64,000 nt of DNA from Metasolibacillus meyeri (GTDB lineage: Bacteria > Bacillota > Bacilli > Bacillales_A > Planococcaceae): contig NZ_PYWN01000083.1 of assembly GCF_003049505.1 (NCBI RefSeq), forward strand, positions 1 to 64,000, read 5' to 3'. A program made the position numbers and the translations under genes. How positions within the stretch are numbered: the first letter of the stretch is position 1; the number at the start of each line of letters is the position of its first letter. Of this stretch, positions 19,520 to 27,785 are shown one piece after another. The notes under the pieces were generated by a model that saw only the letters and a program-made list of their open reading frames with translations, was not told the DNA's origin and searched no databases.

Positions 19520-20248
19520 GTGAAAACAATTATGATTACAGGTGCAACACGCGGAATCGGCTATGCAACAGCGAAACAAGCAGCTATGCAACAATGGACA
19601 GTCATATTAAATGGTCGTGGTGAAGCACGTCTCGCAGAAGTTAAAGAAGAATTGGAGAAATATGGTGCAACAATTCATACATTAAGCTATGATGTGTGCG
19701 ATATAGATGCGATTAAAAAAGCATTTATGTGGATTAAAAAGAATGTAGGGCAACTTGATGCTATAGTGAATAATGCGGGTATTTTAGATGATGCCCTACT
19801 TGGAATGGTAAATGAGAAGCAAATGACCCAGACATTGGCTATTAATACAGAGGCAGTAATTTATCACATGCAGTATGCGTCTCGTTTAATGATGAAACAA
19901 AAATCAGGCTCTATTGTCAATGTCAGTTCGATTATTGGACGGGTTGGTAATGCAGGGCAAACTGTGTATGGGGCGAGTAAGGCGGCTGTAATCGGAGCAA
20001 CTTATTCGGCGGCAAAGGAGTTGGCACCGTACAATATTCGCGTTAATGCAGTAGCGCCAGGCTTTATTGCGACGGATATGACACAGCAGTTATCAGAGGA
20101 GAAGTTTGAGCAGCGCCTGTCAGAAATTAAAATGGGGCGTATTGGGCAACCTGAGGAAGTTGCGAATGCTATATTATTTTTAGCTTCAGACTTAGCTTCG
20201 TATGTTACAGGGCAAATAATCGGTGTTGATGGAGGCATGGTGATTTAG
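19520..20248 (+). CDS. 3-oxoacyl-ACP reductase-like SDR (FabG family)
   Basis: The 242-residue classical SDR has TGATRGIG at residues 7-14, NNAGI with the structural asparagine, NVSSIIGR, YGASKAA with the catalytic YxxxK near residue 150, and the C-terminal VTGQIIGVDGG found in FabG proteins. It reduces a 3-oxoacyl thioester to a 3-hydroxyacyl thioester with NADPH. Housekeeping fabG normally sits with fabD/acpP; this copy stands with PseH and a separate acyl carrier protein, so a dedicated acyl group for glycan decoration is inferred. GTG start after AGAGGGG. Confidence 0.8.
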   Translation: MKTIMITGATRGIGYATAKQAAMQQWTVILNGRGEARLAEVKEELEKYGATIHTLSYDVCDIDAIKKAFMWIKKNVGQLDAIVNNAGILDDALLGMVNEKQMTQTLAINTEAVIYHMQYASRLMMKQKSGSIVNVSSIIGRVGNAGQTVYGASKAAVIGATYSAAKELAPYNIRVNAVAPGFIATDMTQQLSEEKFEQRLSEIKMGRIGQPEEVANAILFLASDLASYVTGQIIGVDGGMVI

Positions 20249-20283
20249 CCATACTTTTTTCAAGTAGGTGAGGAGTGAGGACA

Positions 20284-20823
20284 ATGATTATCTTTCGAAA
20301 GCTAGAGGAACGTGATTTGACACAGGTATTAGAATGGCGTACAAGTGAGCATGTGACACAATATATGTATACGGATATTGAAAAAGATTTAGCTACCCAG
20401 TATGTATGGTTTGAAAAAATATCAAATGATGATACACAGTATTATTGGATTATTGAAGTGAAAGGGGCGCCTATTGGTCTTATTTCCTTGAATCAAATTG
20501 ACCGAAAAAATAAGAAAGCAACTTTTGCTTATTATATTGGGGACTTGAGCTATTCGATTATTGCGGGGCGTATTCATCCATATTTATATAATTTTGTTTT
20601 CTTTGAGTTAGGATTGAACAAATTGTATGCTGAAGTGATGGAAGGTAATGATGGGATGATGAAAATGCATTTACATTACGGTTTTACGCATATTGCAACA
20701 TTTAAAGAGCACATATATAAGTATGATAAATTTTATAATGTTGAATATTTTGAGCTTATGGAAGATCATTGGAAAGACAATTGTGCTAAGTTTCATAAAT
20801 TTAGAGCAGATTTTGTATTATAA
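20284..20823 (+). CDS. pseH: PseH-like UDP-4-amino-sugar N-acyltransferase (GNAT)
   Basis: ATG 20284 follows AGGAGTGAGG; GTG 20275 in the same frame lies inside that site. The 179-residue product is a GNAT fold starting IIFRKLEERDLTQVLEWR, with PIGLISLNQIDRKNKKATFAYYIG and NKLYAEVMEGNDGMMKMHLHYGF. PseH acetylates the 4-amino group of UDP-4-amino-4,6-dideoxy-AltNAc, the third pseudaminate step. Its place between a FabG-like gene and an acyl carrier protein, away from pseC/pseG/pseI, raises the possibility that it takes another acyl donor. Confidence 0.8.
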   Translation: MIIFRKLEERDLTQVLEWRTSEHVTQYMYTDIEKDLATQYVWFEKISNDDTQYYWIIEVKGAPIGLISLNQIDRKNKKATFAYYIGDLSYSIIAGRIHPYLYNFVFFELGLNKLYAEVMEGNDGMMKMHLHYGFTHIATFKEHIYKYDKFYNVEYFELMEDHWKDNCAKFHKFRADFVL

Positions 20824-20880
20824 TAAATACTGAATTAACCGATATATTTTATAAATACATATATTTAGGCAGGGATTAAC

Positions 20881-21120
20881 ATGACAAACGAACAAAAATT
20901 ACGCGTAATTTTCGCAGAGAGCTTAGGAATTGATGAGGGTCAAATAACTGACGAATTAACATATAATTCGATTCCAGAGTGGGATTCTATCGCACATATG
21001 GCACTAGTTTCTGAAATTGACGATCAATTTGATACGATGCTTGATACAGATGATGTACTTGATATGAGTACATTTGCAAAGGCAAAGGAAATTTTAACGA
21101 AATATGATGTAGAGTTTTAG
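20881..21120 (+). CDS. acyl carrier protein
   Basis: A 79-residue acidic protein with the carrier fold; Ser36 in IPEWDSIAHMAL is the expected 4'-phosphopantetheine site. The DSIAH sequence differs from the DSLD of fatty-acid AcpP and is typical of carriers in polysaccharide and secondary-metabolite clusters. It is probably loaded by the AMP-ligase that follows and serves the FabG-like reductase or the acyltransferase. It is followed at once by a terminator. Confidence 0.88.
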   Translation: MTNEQKLRVIFAESLGIDEGQITDELTYNSIPEWDSIAHMALVSEIDDQFDTMLDTDDVLDMSTFAKAKEILTKYDVEF

Positions 21121-21122
21121 TA

Positions 21123-21162
21123 AAAAGGCTTGTGATTCTTTAAGAATTACAAGCTTTTTGTC
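21123..21162 (+). terminator. rho-independent terminator after the acyl carrier protein
   Basis: AAAAGGCTTGTGATTCTT pairs with AAGAATTACAAGCTTTTT (G.U pairs) and continues into a T-rich tract. It separates the fabG-pseH-acp operon from the ligase-LuxE-LuxC operon. Confidence 0.8.
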
Positions 21163-21260
21163 TATTGAAAGCACATTTACAGTATAATTGATAAGAAAAT
21201 ATAAATAGTATGACTTTTGTGATAGATAAAAATATGTAATCTTTTAAGGGTGTGACGTAC

Positions 21261-22595
21261 ATGACTTTTTTCAATTTAGAAAATCATAACTTAGCAATTA
21301 TAACAACACAACAAAAATATCATTACAATGAAATCCCATCAATTGAATTTATTCACTCAAAAAAGCAACTCATCTTAATTTTATGTCAAAATACGATTGA
21401 TGTTTTGACTGCTTATGTTTCAGGGTTGAACAGTGGTCATTCAGTGATGCTACTTTCAGCGGATATTAATTCTGAATTATTAAATGATATTGTTAACAAA
21501 TATAAACCGTATTGGATTGTGGGCTTGGAGAGGTATGAAGGCTATACATCCAATTTTAATAAATTAGTAAGAGAAATTGAGATTAATGTAGAAATTCATT
21601 CAGATTTAGCAATACTTTTAAGTACATCTGGTACAACAGGCAGTCAAAAATTTGTACGCTTATCCTACAGCAATATTCGTGCAAATGCGCAATCTATCAT
21701 TGAGTATTTAGAAATTAGCGAACAAGAATGTGCAGTGATGAACTTGCCGCTTTCATATTCGTATGGTATGTCAATAGTTAATAGTCATTTGCTAGCAGGA
21801 GCATCGATTTTATTAACTGATATGAGTGTAATGGAAAAGCCGTTTTGGGAGCTTGTGAAGGAGCATAAGGCGACATCTCTTGCAGGTGTGCCTTTTACTT
21901 ATCAAATGTTACATCGTGTTGGCTTTATGAAAATGGATTTGCCTCATTTAAAGGTGCTGACACAGGCTGGTGGGCGTTTGAATGAAAAGTTTGTACAAGC
22001 ATTTGGTGAATACGCCAAAGAGCATAGTAAACGATTTTACATTATGTATGGACAGACAGAGGCAGCGCCAAGAATGAGCTATATTCCTTATGATAAGGTG
22101 CTTGAAAAGTCAGGAACAATCGGTATCGCAATTCCTGCTGGGCAGCTTTCAGTTGAAGGCGAATTGAATGAATTAGTTTATCGTGGAGCCAATGTCATGA
22201 TGGGCTATGCAGAATGTTTAGCGGATTTGGCAAAGGGGGATGAAATGCAGGGTGTCCTTCATACAGGTGATACTGCAACAGTCGATGAAGAGGGGTATTT
22301 CACCATCACAGGGCGCATTAAACGTTTTATCAAGTTATTTGGACTTCGTATTAATTTAGATGAAGTTGAGAAAAAATTGGAAGAAGCCTTTCATATTCCT
22401 TTAGCTTGCACGGGTTCTGACGATAAATTAATTGTAGCCATTGAACAGGAAAGTGCAATGCAGCATGTAAAGGAAGCGATTGAAAGCCTGTATAAGCTAC
22501 ATAAAACGGCGTATAAAGTCGTTTTATTGGATGCTATTCCTCGCTTTGCTAATGGCAAAACAGATTATACAACATTGAAGGAGCGCTGTTTATGA
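21261..22595 (+). CDS. AMP-dependent acyl ligase
   Basis: ATG 21261 is preferred over GTG 21252 because AGGGTGTG lies before it. The 444-residue protein belongs to the ANL superfamily: A3 phosphate loop LLSTSGTTGSQKFV near residue 120, YIMYGQTEAAPRM (A5), LHTGDTATVDEEGYFTITGR (A7) and IKLFGLRINLDEVE (A8). These enzymes adenylate a carboxylate and load it on CoA or a carrier protein; the nearby carrier is the obvious partner. The protein is short for an acyl-CoA synthetase (usually 500 or more) and fits the size of stand-alone carrier-loading ligases. It overlaps the LuxE gene by 4 bp. Confidence 0.85.
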   Translation: MTFFNLENHNLAIITTQQKYHYNEIPSIEFIHSKKQLILILCQNTIDVLTAYVSGLNSGHSVMLLSADINSELLNDIVNKYKPYWIVGLERYEGYTSNFNKLVREIEINVEIHSDLAILLSTSGTTGSQKFVRLSYSNIRANAQSIIEYLEISEQECAVMNLPLSYSYGMSIVNSHLLAGASILLTDMSVMEKPFWELVKEHKATSLAGVPFTYQMLHRVGFMKMDLPHLKVLTQAGGRLNEKFVQAFGEYAKEHSKRFYIMYGQTEAAPRMSYIPYDKVLEKSGTIGIAIPAGQLSVEGELNELVYRGANVMMGYAECLADLAKGDEMQGVLHTGDTATVDEEGYFTITGRIKRFIKLFGLRINLDEVEKKLEEAFHIPLACTGSDDKLIVAIEQESAMQHVKEAIESLYKLHKTAYKVVLLDAIPRFANGKTDYTTLKERCL

Positions 22596-23653
22596 CAGTT
22601 CCATATCATTTAACACAGATTGAAAAAGAGCAGCTGCTGCTTTCAAAATTAAATGAATTAACAGTATGGCATATGGCAAATTGTGAGCCATATCAAAGAA
22701 TGCTAGAAAAAAGCAATACGCAAGTAATGGCGCACAATATAGAAGAAGTGCCTTATCTACCTGTGCAATTATTTAAGCTGATGGATTTAAAATCAATTTC
22801 ACAGGAAGATGTCGTAAAGGTTTTAACATCTAGTGGAACGACAGGTCAGCAGGTATCGAAAATTTATTTAGATAAGGAAACATCTGTTACACAAACAAAG
22901 ACGTTAGTAGAAGTAATGAAGCCTATTTTAGGCGGCAAACGTCTACCCATGATTATTTTAGATACGAAATCGGTGTTAAAGGATCGAAAATTATTTAGTG
23001 CACGTGGAGCTGGTATTTTGGGCTTTTCGAATTTTGGGCGCAAGCATTTTTACGCGTTAAACGACGATATGACGCTGGATATCGAAGGCTTACAGGAGTA
23101 TTTAAAGGAATATAAGGGGCAGCGCATTTTATTATTCGGTTTTACGTTTATGGTTTGGCAATATGTTTATAAGGAAGTCCATGATAAAGGGATTGAGCTT
23201 AATTTTGCTGATAGTGTACTGATTCATGGTGGTGGCTGGAAAAAATTGAAGGATGAGGCAGTTGATGCGCAAACATTTAATCGTTTGTTAAAGGAGCAAC
23301 TTGGAATCCAAAAGGTACATAACTACTATGGGATGGTGGAGCAAGTTGGTTCCATTTTTGTGGAATGCAGCGAGGGATATTTACATGCACCAAGCTATGC
23401 GGATGTGATTATTCGTGATGCCATTACATTTGAACCAGTAGAGGTTGGGGAGCAAGGACTTATTCAAGTAGTGAGTGAGCTACCTAAAAGCTATCCAGGT
23501 CATGCTTTGCTAACAGAGGATTTAGGAACGATTCATGGCATTGATAATTGTCAATGTGGCTGGAAAGGGAAGTATTTTTCCGTGGCAGGGCGTATTCCAA
23601 AGGCAGAGTTGCGTGGCTGTAGCGATACGTTTCAAGGAGGTGGGCAAGGGTGA
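22592..23653 (+). CDS. LuxE-like acyl-protein synthetase
   Basis: The 353-residue protein has PYLPVQLFKLMDL and the adenylate-binding VLTSSGTTGQQVSKIYLD near residues 80-97, then VHNYYGMVEQVGSIFVEC, the pattern of LuxE, which activates a fatty acid as acyl-AMP and holds it as a thioester. It is located between the ligase and the LuxC-like reductase with 4-bp overlaps on both sides, so LuxE and LuxC probably act as a pair. No luxAB luciferase genes are nearby, so bioluminescence is not the role. Confidence 0.85.
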   Translation: MTVPYHLTQIEKEQLLLSKLNELTVWHMANCEPYQRMLEKSNTQVMAHNIEEVPYLPVQLFKLMDLKSISQEDVVKVLTSSGTTGQQVSKIYLDKETSVTQTKTLVEVMKPILGGKRLPMIILDTKSVLKDRKLFSARGAGILGFSNFGRKHFYALNDDMTLDIEGLQEYLKEYKGQRILLFGFTFMVWQYVYKEVHDKGIELNFADSVLIHGGGWKKLKDEAVDAQTFNRLLKEQLGIQKVHNYYGMVEQVGSIFVECSEGYLHAPSYADVIIRDAITFEPVEVGEQGLIQVVSELPKSYPGHALLTEDLGTIHGIDNCQCGWKGKYFSVAGRIPKAELRGCSDTFQGGGQG

Positions 23654-24846
23654 AGCTATTTTGGCCAACGAATCAATCGTTTGATAAAGCACTAATAGAT
23701 TTGGGACAAACCAAAACAAACTCCCCATTTACTGAAGTGGTGATTGCATTTACGCAAGCGTTGTCAAAGCGTTTTGTACGTATACGTCAACAGCCAGAAA
23801 TCGTCGCATTAGGCTATTGGTTACGTAAGGCAAATATAAAGCAGATGCAGGAAGAATTTGAGAAGCAACATGAAGGTTCATTTGTACGTGCTAGAGGAAC
23901 GGTATTTCATATTGCACCATCGAATGTGGATACGATTTTTGTTTATTCATGGATGCTTTCAATGCTTGCAGGTAATCGCAATATTTTACGGATTTCCAGC
24001 AAGGAGCAGAATGGTTTGAATACGCTTTTGCAAGTTATTTTAGAGGAGCTTGTAAAGCCAGAATTCGACACAATTGCTAGGCAGACACTTATTTGTACAT
24101 ACGGACATGAAGAAAAGGCGACAGAGCAAATTAGCCTGTTATGTCATACGCGTGTTATTTGGGGAGGGGATGCTACAGTAGCAGCAATTCGTCATGTACC
24201 TTTAGCTCCTTTAGCAAACGAATTAGCTTTTCCAGATCGCTTTTCATTGGCGGCATTGAATAGTGATGAAGTAGCCTCCTTAGATGAAGAGGAGTTAGCT
24301 GTATTAGCAGGGCAATTTTATAATGATGTATTTTGGTTTGATCAAATGGCATGCTCGTCCCCGCGTTTAGTGATTTGGACAGGTAAACAGCAAGAAAAGG
24401 CAAAGGTACTTTTTTGGTCTGCGCTTGATAAAGTAATTGAAAGTAAGCATTATGAGCTATTTGCAGCAACACAAGTATTGAAATATACAACAGCGTTTCA
24501 GCTTGCAGCAGAGGAGCAAGTAAGCCGTATAAGCAGTGATATTTATTATTCGCGTGTACAATTCAAGCATGTTGAGCCGAATGTACGTGAAGTGCATTGT
24601 GGTGGCGGTTTATTTTATGAGTACGATGTAGTGAATTTTATTAATGCAAGTCAAATGATTTGTGATAAAGATCAGACGCTTGCTTATTTTGGTATAGAGC
24701 GTCAGCAGCTACAAGCATTTATTGAAGCTATCCCTTCACGTGGATTAGATCGTATTGTGCCAATTGGAAAGGCGCTTGATTTTGAGGGGATATGGGATGG
24801 ACAAAGCTTTTTAACTTCGTTTACGAGGGAAGTGGTGTTGAAATGA
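23650..24846 (+). CDS. LuxC-like acyl-CoA/acyl-protein reductase
   Basis: A 398-residue aldehyde-dehydrogenase-superfamily protein starting at GTG 23650. It has FHIAPSNVDTIFVYSWMLS (nucleotide site of LuxC), RVIWGGDATVAAIR, LAFPDRFSLAAL, and FDQMACSSPRLVIW with the probable catalytic cysteine. LuxC reduces an enzyme-bound acyl group to an aldehyde with NADPH. With LuxE this gives an aldehyde or a reductive route to a modified acyl chain; in a flagellar glycan locus the product might be attached to an amino sugar. This is inferred from context. The stop overlaps the pseF ATG. Confidence 0.85.
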   Translation: MKLFWPTNQSFDKALIDLGQTKTNSPFTEVVIAFTQALSKRFVRIRQQPEIVALGYWLRKANIKQMQEEFEKQHEGSFVRARGTVFHIAPSNVDTIFVYSWMLSMLAGNRNILRISSKEQNGLNTLLQVILEELVKPEFDTIARQTLICTYGHEEKATEQISLLCHTRVIWGGDATVAAIRHVPLAPLANELAFPDRFSLAALNSDEVASLDEEELAVLAGQFYNDVFWFDQMACSSPRLVIWTGKQQEKAKVLFWSALDKVIESKHYELFAATQVLKYTTAFQLAAEEQVSRISSDIYYSRVQFKHVEPNVREVHCGGGLFYEYDVVNFINASQMICDKDQTLAYFGIERQQLQAFIEAIPSRGLDRIVPIGKALDFEGIWDGQSFLTSFTREVVLK

Positions 24847-25565
24847 AAACAATCGCAATCATTCAAGCAAGAATGGGTTCTTCCCGTTTGCCAGGGAAAA
24901 TTTTAAAGCCTCTACATAACGTTGATGTGTTAACATATGATATCGTTCGTTGTCGCGCTATCAAAGGTGTAACAGAAGTCATTGTAGCAACGAGTACATT
25001 GCCACAAGATGATGCAATTGCTAAATGGTGTGAAGAGCATGAGGTAGCCTATTACCGTGGTTCTGAGGATGATGTATTAGATCGTTATGTACAGTGCGCA
25101 AAATTGTATGAGCCTGACTATGTCATGCGTATTACATCAGATTGTCCTTTTGTTGATTATGAGATGGCGAATGAGATGGTGCAACTAATGAAGCAAGAAA
25201 AAAAGGATATTGTCTTGCTAGATGGTGAACTACCACGTGGATTAGCAGTTGAAATTATTTCCTATAAGTCACTTTTACATATCCATGAGGTAGGCCAAGA
25301 ATCACGTCATCGTGAACATGTGACCTATTATGCATATGAATTTAAAGAGCAGTTTCAGACAATAAAGTATGAAGTGCCAGCAAATAGACAAGCATCAGAG
25401 CTACGTATTACGCTTGATACAGAAGAAGATTATAAGTTAATCAGAACCATTGCAGAGCATTTTCAAAATCCGCTAGTATCAAGTGTTGATGTCATTCAAT
25501 ATTTAACGAATAATCCGGAAATAGCGAAAATAAATGCTCATATTGAGCAGAAACCGGTGATTTAA
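24843..25565 (+). CDS. pseF: pseudaminic acid cytidylyltransferase (PseF/SpsF-like)
   Basis: The 240-residue protein begins IAIIQARMGSSRLPGKIL, the signature of the SpsF-type cytidylyltransferases that serve as PseF in Bacillales. Residues DDDVLDRY-like (SEDDVLDRYVQCAKL) and RITSDCPFVDYEMAN continue the GT-A fold. It would activate pseudaminate as CMP-Pse. The ATG overlaps the luxC stop (ATGA) and pseG starts at the base after its stop, coupling acyl chemistry and pseudaminate genes in one transcript. Confidence 0.85.
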   Translation: MKTIAIIQARMGSSRLPGKILKPLHNVDVLTYDIVRCRAIKGVTEVIVATSTLPQDDAIAKWCEEHEVAYYRGSEDDVLDRYVQCAKLYEPDYVMRITSDCPFVDYEMANEMVQLMKQEKKDIVLLDGELPRGLAVEIISYKSLLHIHEVGQESRHREHVTYYAYEFKEQFQTIKYEVPANRQASELRITLDTEEDYKLIRTIAEHFQNPLVSSVDVIQYLTNNPEIAKINAHIEQKPVI

Positions 25566-26528
25566 ATGAATGTCATTATCCGAGCGGATGCCTCTGTTGC
25601 AATTGGCAGTGGTCATGTTATGCGCTGCTTGACGATTGCTAAAAATCTCCGAAAACAGGGGTGTCAGGTATCTTTTTGGATGGAGCCTCTAAAGGGAAAT
25701 TTAATTGATTTCGTTGCTAATGAGGGTTTTAACAATATTACATCAGCACAGCAGGCAAATTTATATATAATTGACCACTATCAATTAAGTAAAGAGTGGG
25801 AGCAAGCTATTCGACCATATACGAAAGAAATAGTAGTGATAGATGATTTAGCGCGAGAACATGATTGCGATTTACTATTAGATCAAAATGTCATCCCACA
25901 GTTTGCAACGCGCTATGAGGGGAAAGTGCCAGCACATTGTATTACGTTGCTTGGACCTAAATATTTAATTATGCGTGAGGAATTTTTACAACAACGTCAG
26001 CAATTAAGACAGCGAGATACTAATATTCATCGACTACTTGTTTTTATGGGGGGGAGTGACCCAACAAATGAAACGATGAAAATTTTACAGGCATTAGAAA
26101 GTTTTTCCTTTGTGCGTATTGACATCGTTGTAGGCAATAGTAATCCGATGAAAGAGCAAATTGAGCAAATTTGTAGGGAGCGAAATTACTATTTCCATTG
26201 TCAAATAGACTATATGGCGCAATTAATGCAGCTGGCGGACTTTGCCATTGGTGCTGGTGGCGGTACACTTTGGGAGCGCTGTTATGTAGGGCTTCCTTCA
26301 AGTTCGACAATTATTGCCGATAATCAAAGAGAGACGACTACTTATGCAGATTCGTTGGGTGTCACCATTAATTTAGGCTGGCATGAGCAAGTAACAATTG
26401 AAACATATTGGCAGTTATTATCTGATTTAAAAATAGATAGTATGAGCAGCAAAGGGTTAGAGCTGACAGCAAATCAGAAACCAAATGCTTGGTTGCATGA
26501 GGTTTTAGAGTTGATTCAATTAAATTAA
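25566..26528 (+). CDS. pseG: PseG UDP-sugar hydrolase
   Basis: The 320-residue GT-B-like protein has IGSGHVMRCLTIAKNL near residue 15 with the GxGHxxR signature including the catalytic histidine, VFMGGSDPTNETMKIL, and FAIGAGGGTLWERCYVGLPS in the C-terminal nucleotide domain. PseG removes UDP from UDP-2,4-diacetamido-2,4,6-trideoxy-L-altrose, the fourth pseudaminate step. It abuts pseF. The published family size of roughly 270-350 residues fits. Confidence 0.9.
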   Translation: MNVIIRADASVAIGSGHVMRCLTIAKNLRKQGCQVSFWMEPLKGNLIDFVANEGFNNITSAQQANLYIIDHYQLSKEWEQAIRPYTKEIVVIDDLAREHDCDLLLDQNVIPQFATRYEGKVPAHCITLLGPKYLIMREEFLQQRQQLRQRDTNIHRLLVFMGGSDPTNETMKILQALESFSFVRIDIVVGNSNPMKEQIEQICRERNYYFHCQIDYMAQLMQLADFAIGAGGGTLWERCYVGLPSSSTIIADNQRETTTYADSLGVTINLGWHEQVTIETYWQLLSDLKIDSMSSKGLELTANQKPNAWLHEVLELIQLN

Positions 26529-26585
26529 GTTTTCAAGTCATATTTTGACGTAGATTAAGTACTGTTTTTATAGAGGGGGGAATAG

Positions 26586-27740
26586 ATGTTGCAACGTGTA
26601 GTGATGTTTAAAGGGAATTTTAATTACAATGTTGTGAATAATTTCGTAGATGAGATTGCCAAAGTGTTATATGCAAGAGGTTTTGAAGTGATTGTTATTC
26701 CAATTACAAATGATGAAAAAATGTCCCAGGAAATTATTGCAGCATTTGAATTCCCCGTCTATTTTACTGTAGGTTTTAATGGTATAGGGAGCGATTTACG
26801 CGTAGATGGAAAGTCATTATTCGATGTTTATAATACAACATTTATCCATTGGCTTGTAGACCATCCAGCAGCACATTTTGCCAGAATTGAAGAACCTATT
26901 TCTAAAAGTATAGTGGCATGTATAGATGATGCGCATTGTGATTATATGGAAAAATATTATCCGGATAAAATTGTAACATTTATTGAGCACGCCACCTCAG
27001 TTGAAGAACAACAAAAAGAAAAAAAATTTAATATTGTATTTGCAGGTGGGCTAGAGGATATAGAAAGTATTACACAACAAATGCAACCATTATTAGATTT
27101 AATACCAAATTTATTAACTGACATTATAAATTATTCTAATGAATCTAATTTTGATTTGGATACATTTAAAGAATATTGTTTAACAAAGTACGCTATTTTA
27201 CATGATATTTTTATGCAAAATAGAGTAAATATTTTTGCATTTTTAATTTTAGTTGATCGATATTACCGTGCTTATAAACGAGAGAAAATTTTATTGAAGC
27301 TTTTAGAAGAAGATTATATTGTAGATTATTTTGGTAAATTACCAAAGGATAGCTCATTAATGAATTACCATAATTTCCAATTACATAAAGAGGTTGAGTA
27401 TAACGATTTAACAGGTATATTTTTAAAGTCTAAAGTAGTTCTAAATATATTTCCTAATTTTATAAGGGGAGGACATGAACGAATTTTCAAAGCGATGGCT
27501 TGTGGTGCAGTTATATTAACTGATTCAAATGAGTACATAACTCAACATTTTACTGAGGGTTTTATTGAAGTCAGTGCTGAGAGTTTAGATGGTGAAAAAT
27601 TAAATCGAGTTTTAACGGATGATATCTATAGAGAAAGTATTGTTGAAAAAAACACTGTAAAGATTAAAAACTACCATTTATGGGACAATCGGGTCGATAA
27701 ATTATTGTATACAGTAGAGGAAGCAAAAAAATATATGTAA
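26586..27740 (+). CDS. CgeB-like glycosyltransferase
   Basis: A 384-residue GT-B protein. The middle carries IVFAGGLEDIESITQQ, and the C-terminal domain has VVLNIFPNFIRGGHERIFKAMACGAVILTDSNEY, the signature of CgeB/'glycosyl transferases group 1' proteins (glutamate in HERIF, AMACG turn). It is the only glycosyltransferase among the pseudaminate genes. I see no Maf (motility-associated factor) gene in the window, so this is a candidate transferase of CMP-Pse to flagellin; that is an inference. RBS GAGGGGGG before the ATG. Confidence 0.7.
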   Translation: MLQRVVMFKGNFNYNVVNNFVDEIAKVLYARGFEVIVIPITNDEKMSQEIIAAFEFPVYFTVGFNGIGSDLRVDGKSLFDVYNTTFIHWLVDHPAAHFARIEEPISKSIVACIDDAHCDYMEKYYPDKIVTFIEHATSVEEQQKEKKFNIVFAGGLEDIESITQQMQPLLDLIPNLLTDIINYSNESNFDLDTFKEYCLTKYAILHDIFMQNRVNIFAFLILVDRYYRAYKREKILLKLLEEDYIVDYFGKLPKDSSLMNYHNFQLHKEVEYNDLTGIFLKSKVVLNIFPNFIRGGHERIFKAMACGAVILTDSNEYITQHFTEGFIEVSAESLDGEKLNRVLTDDIYRESIVEKNTVKIKNYHLWDNRVDKLLYTVEEAKKYM

Positions 27741-27785
27741 TGTCTCTAAGAAAGCTTATTTAGATGAAATAATGGGGTTGATAAA

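Noticed and set aside
21165-21188. TTGAAA/TATAAT pair as promoter of the ligase operon
   Set aside because: The spacer is only 12 bp, too short for sigma-A.
19520-24846. Bioluminescence (lux) operon
   Set aside because: LuxC- and LuxE-like genes are present but no luxAB or luxD was found, and the genes are coupled to pseudaminate genes.
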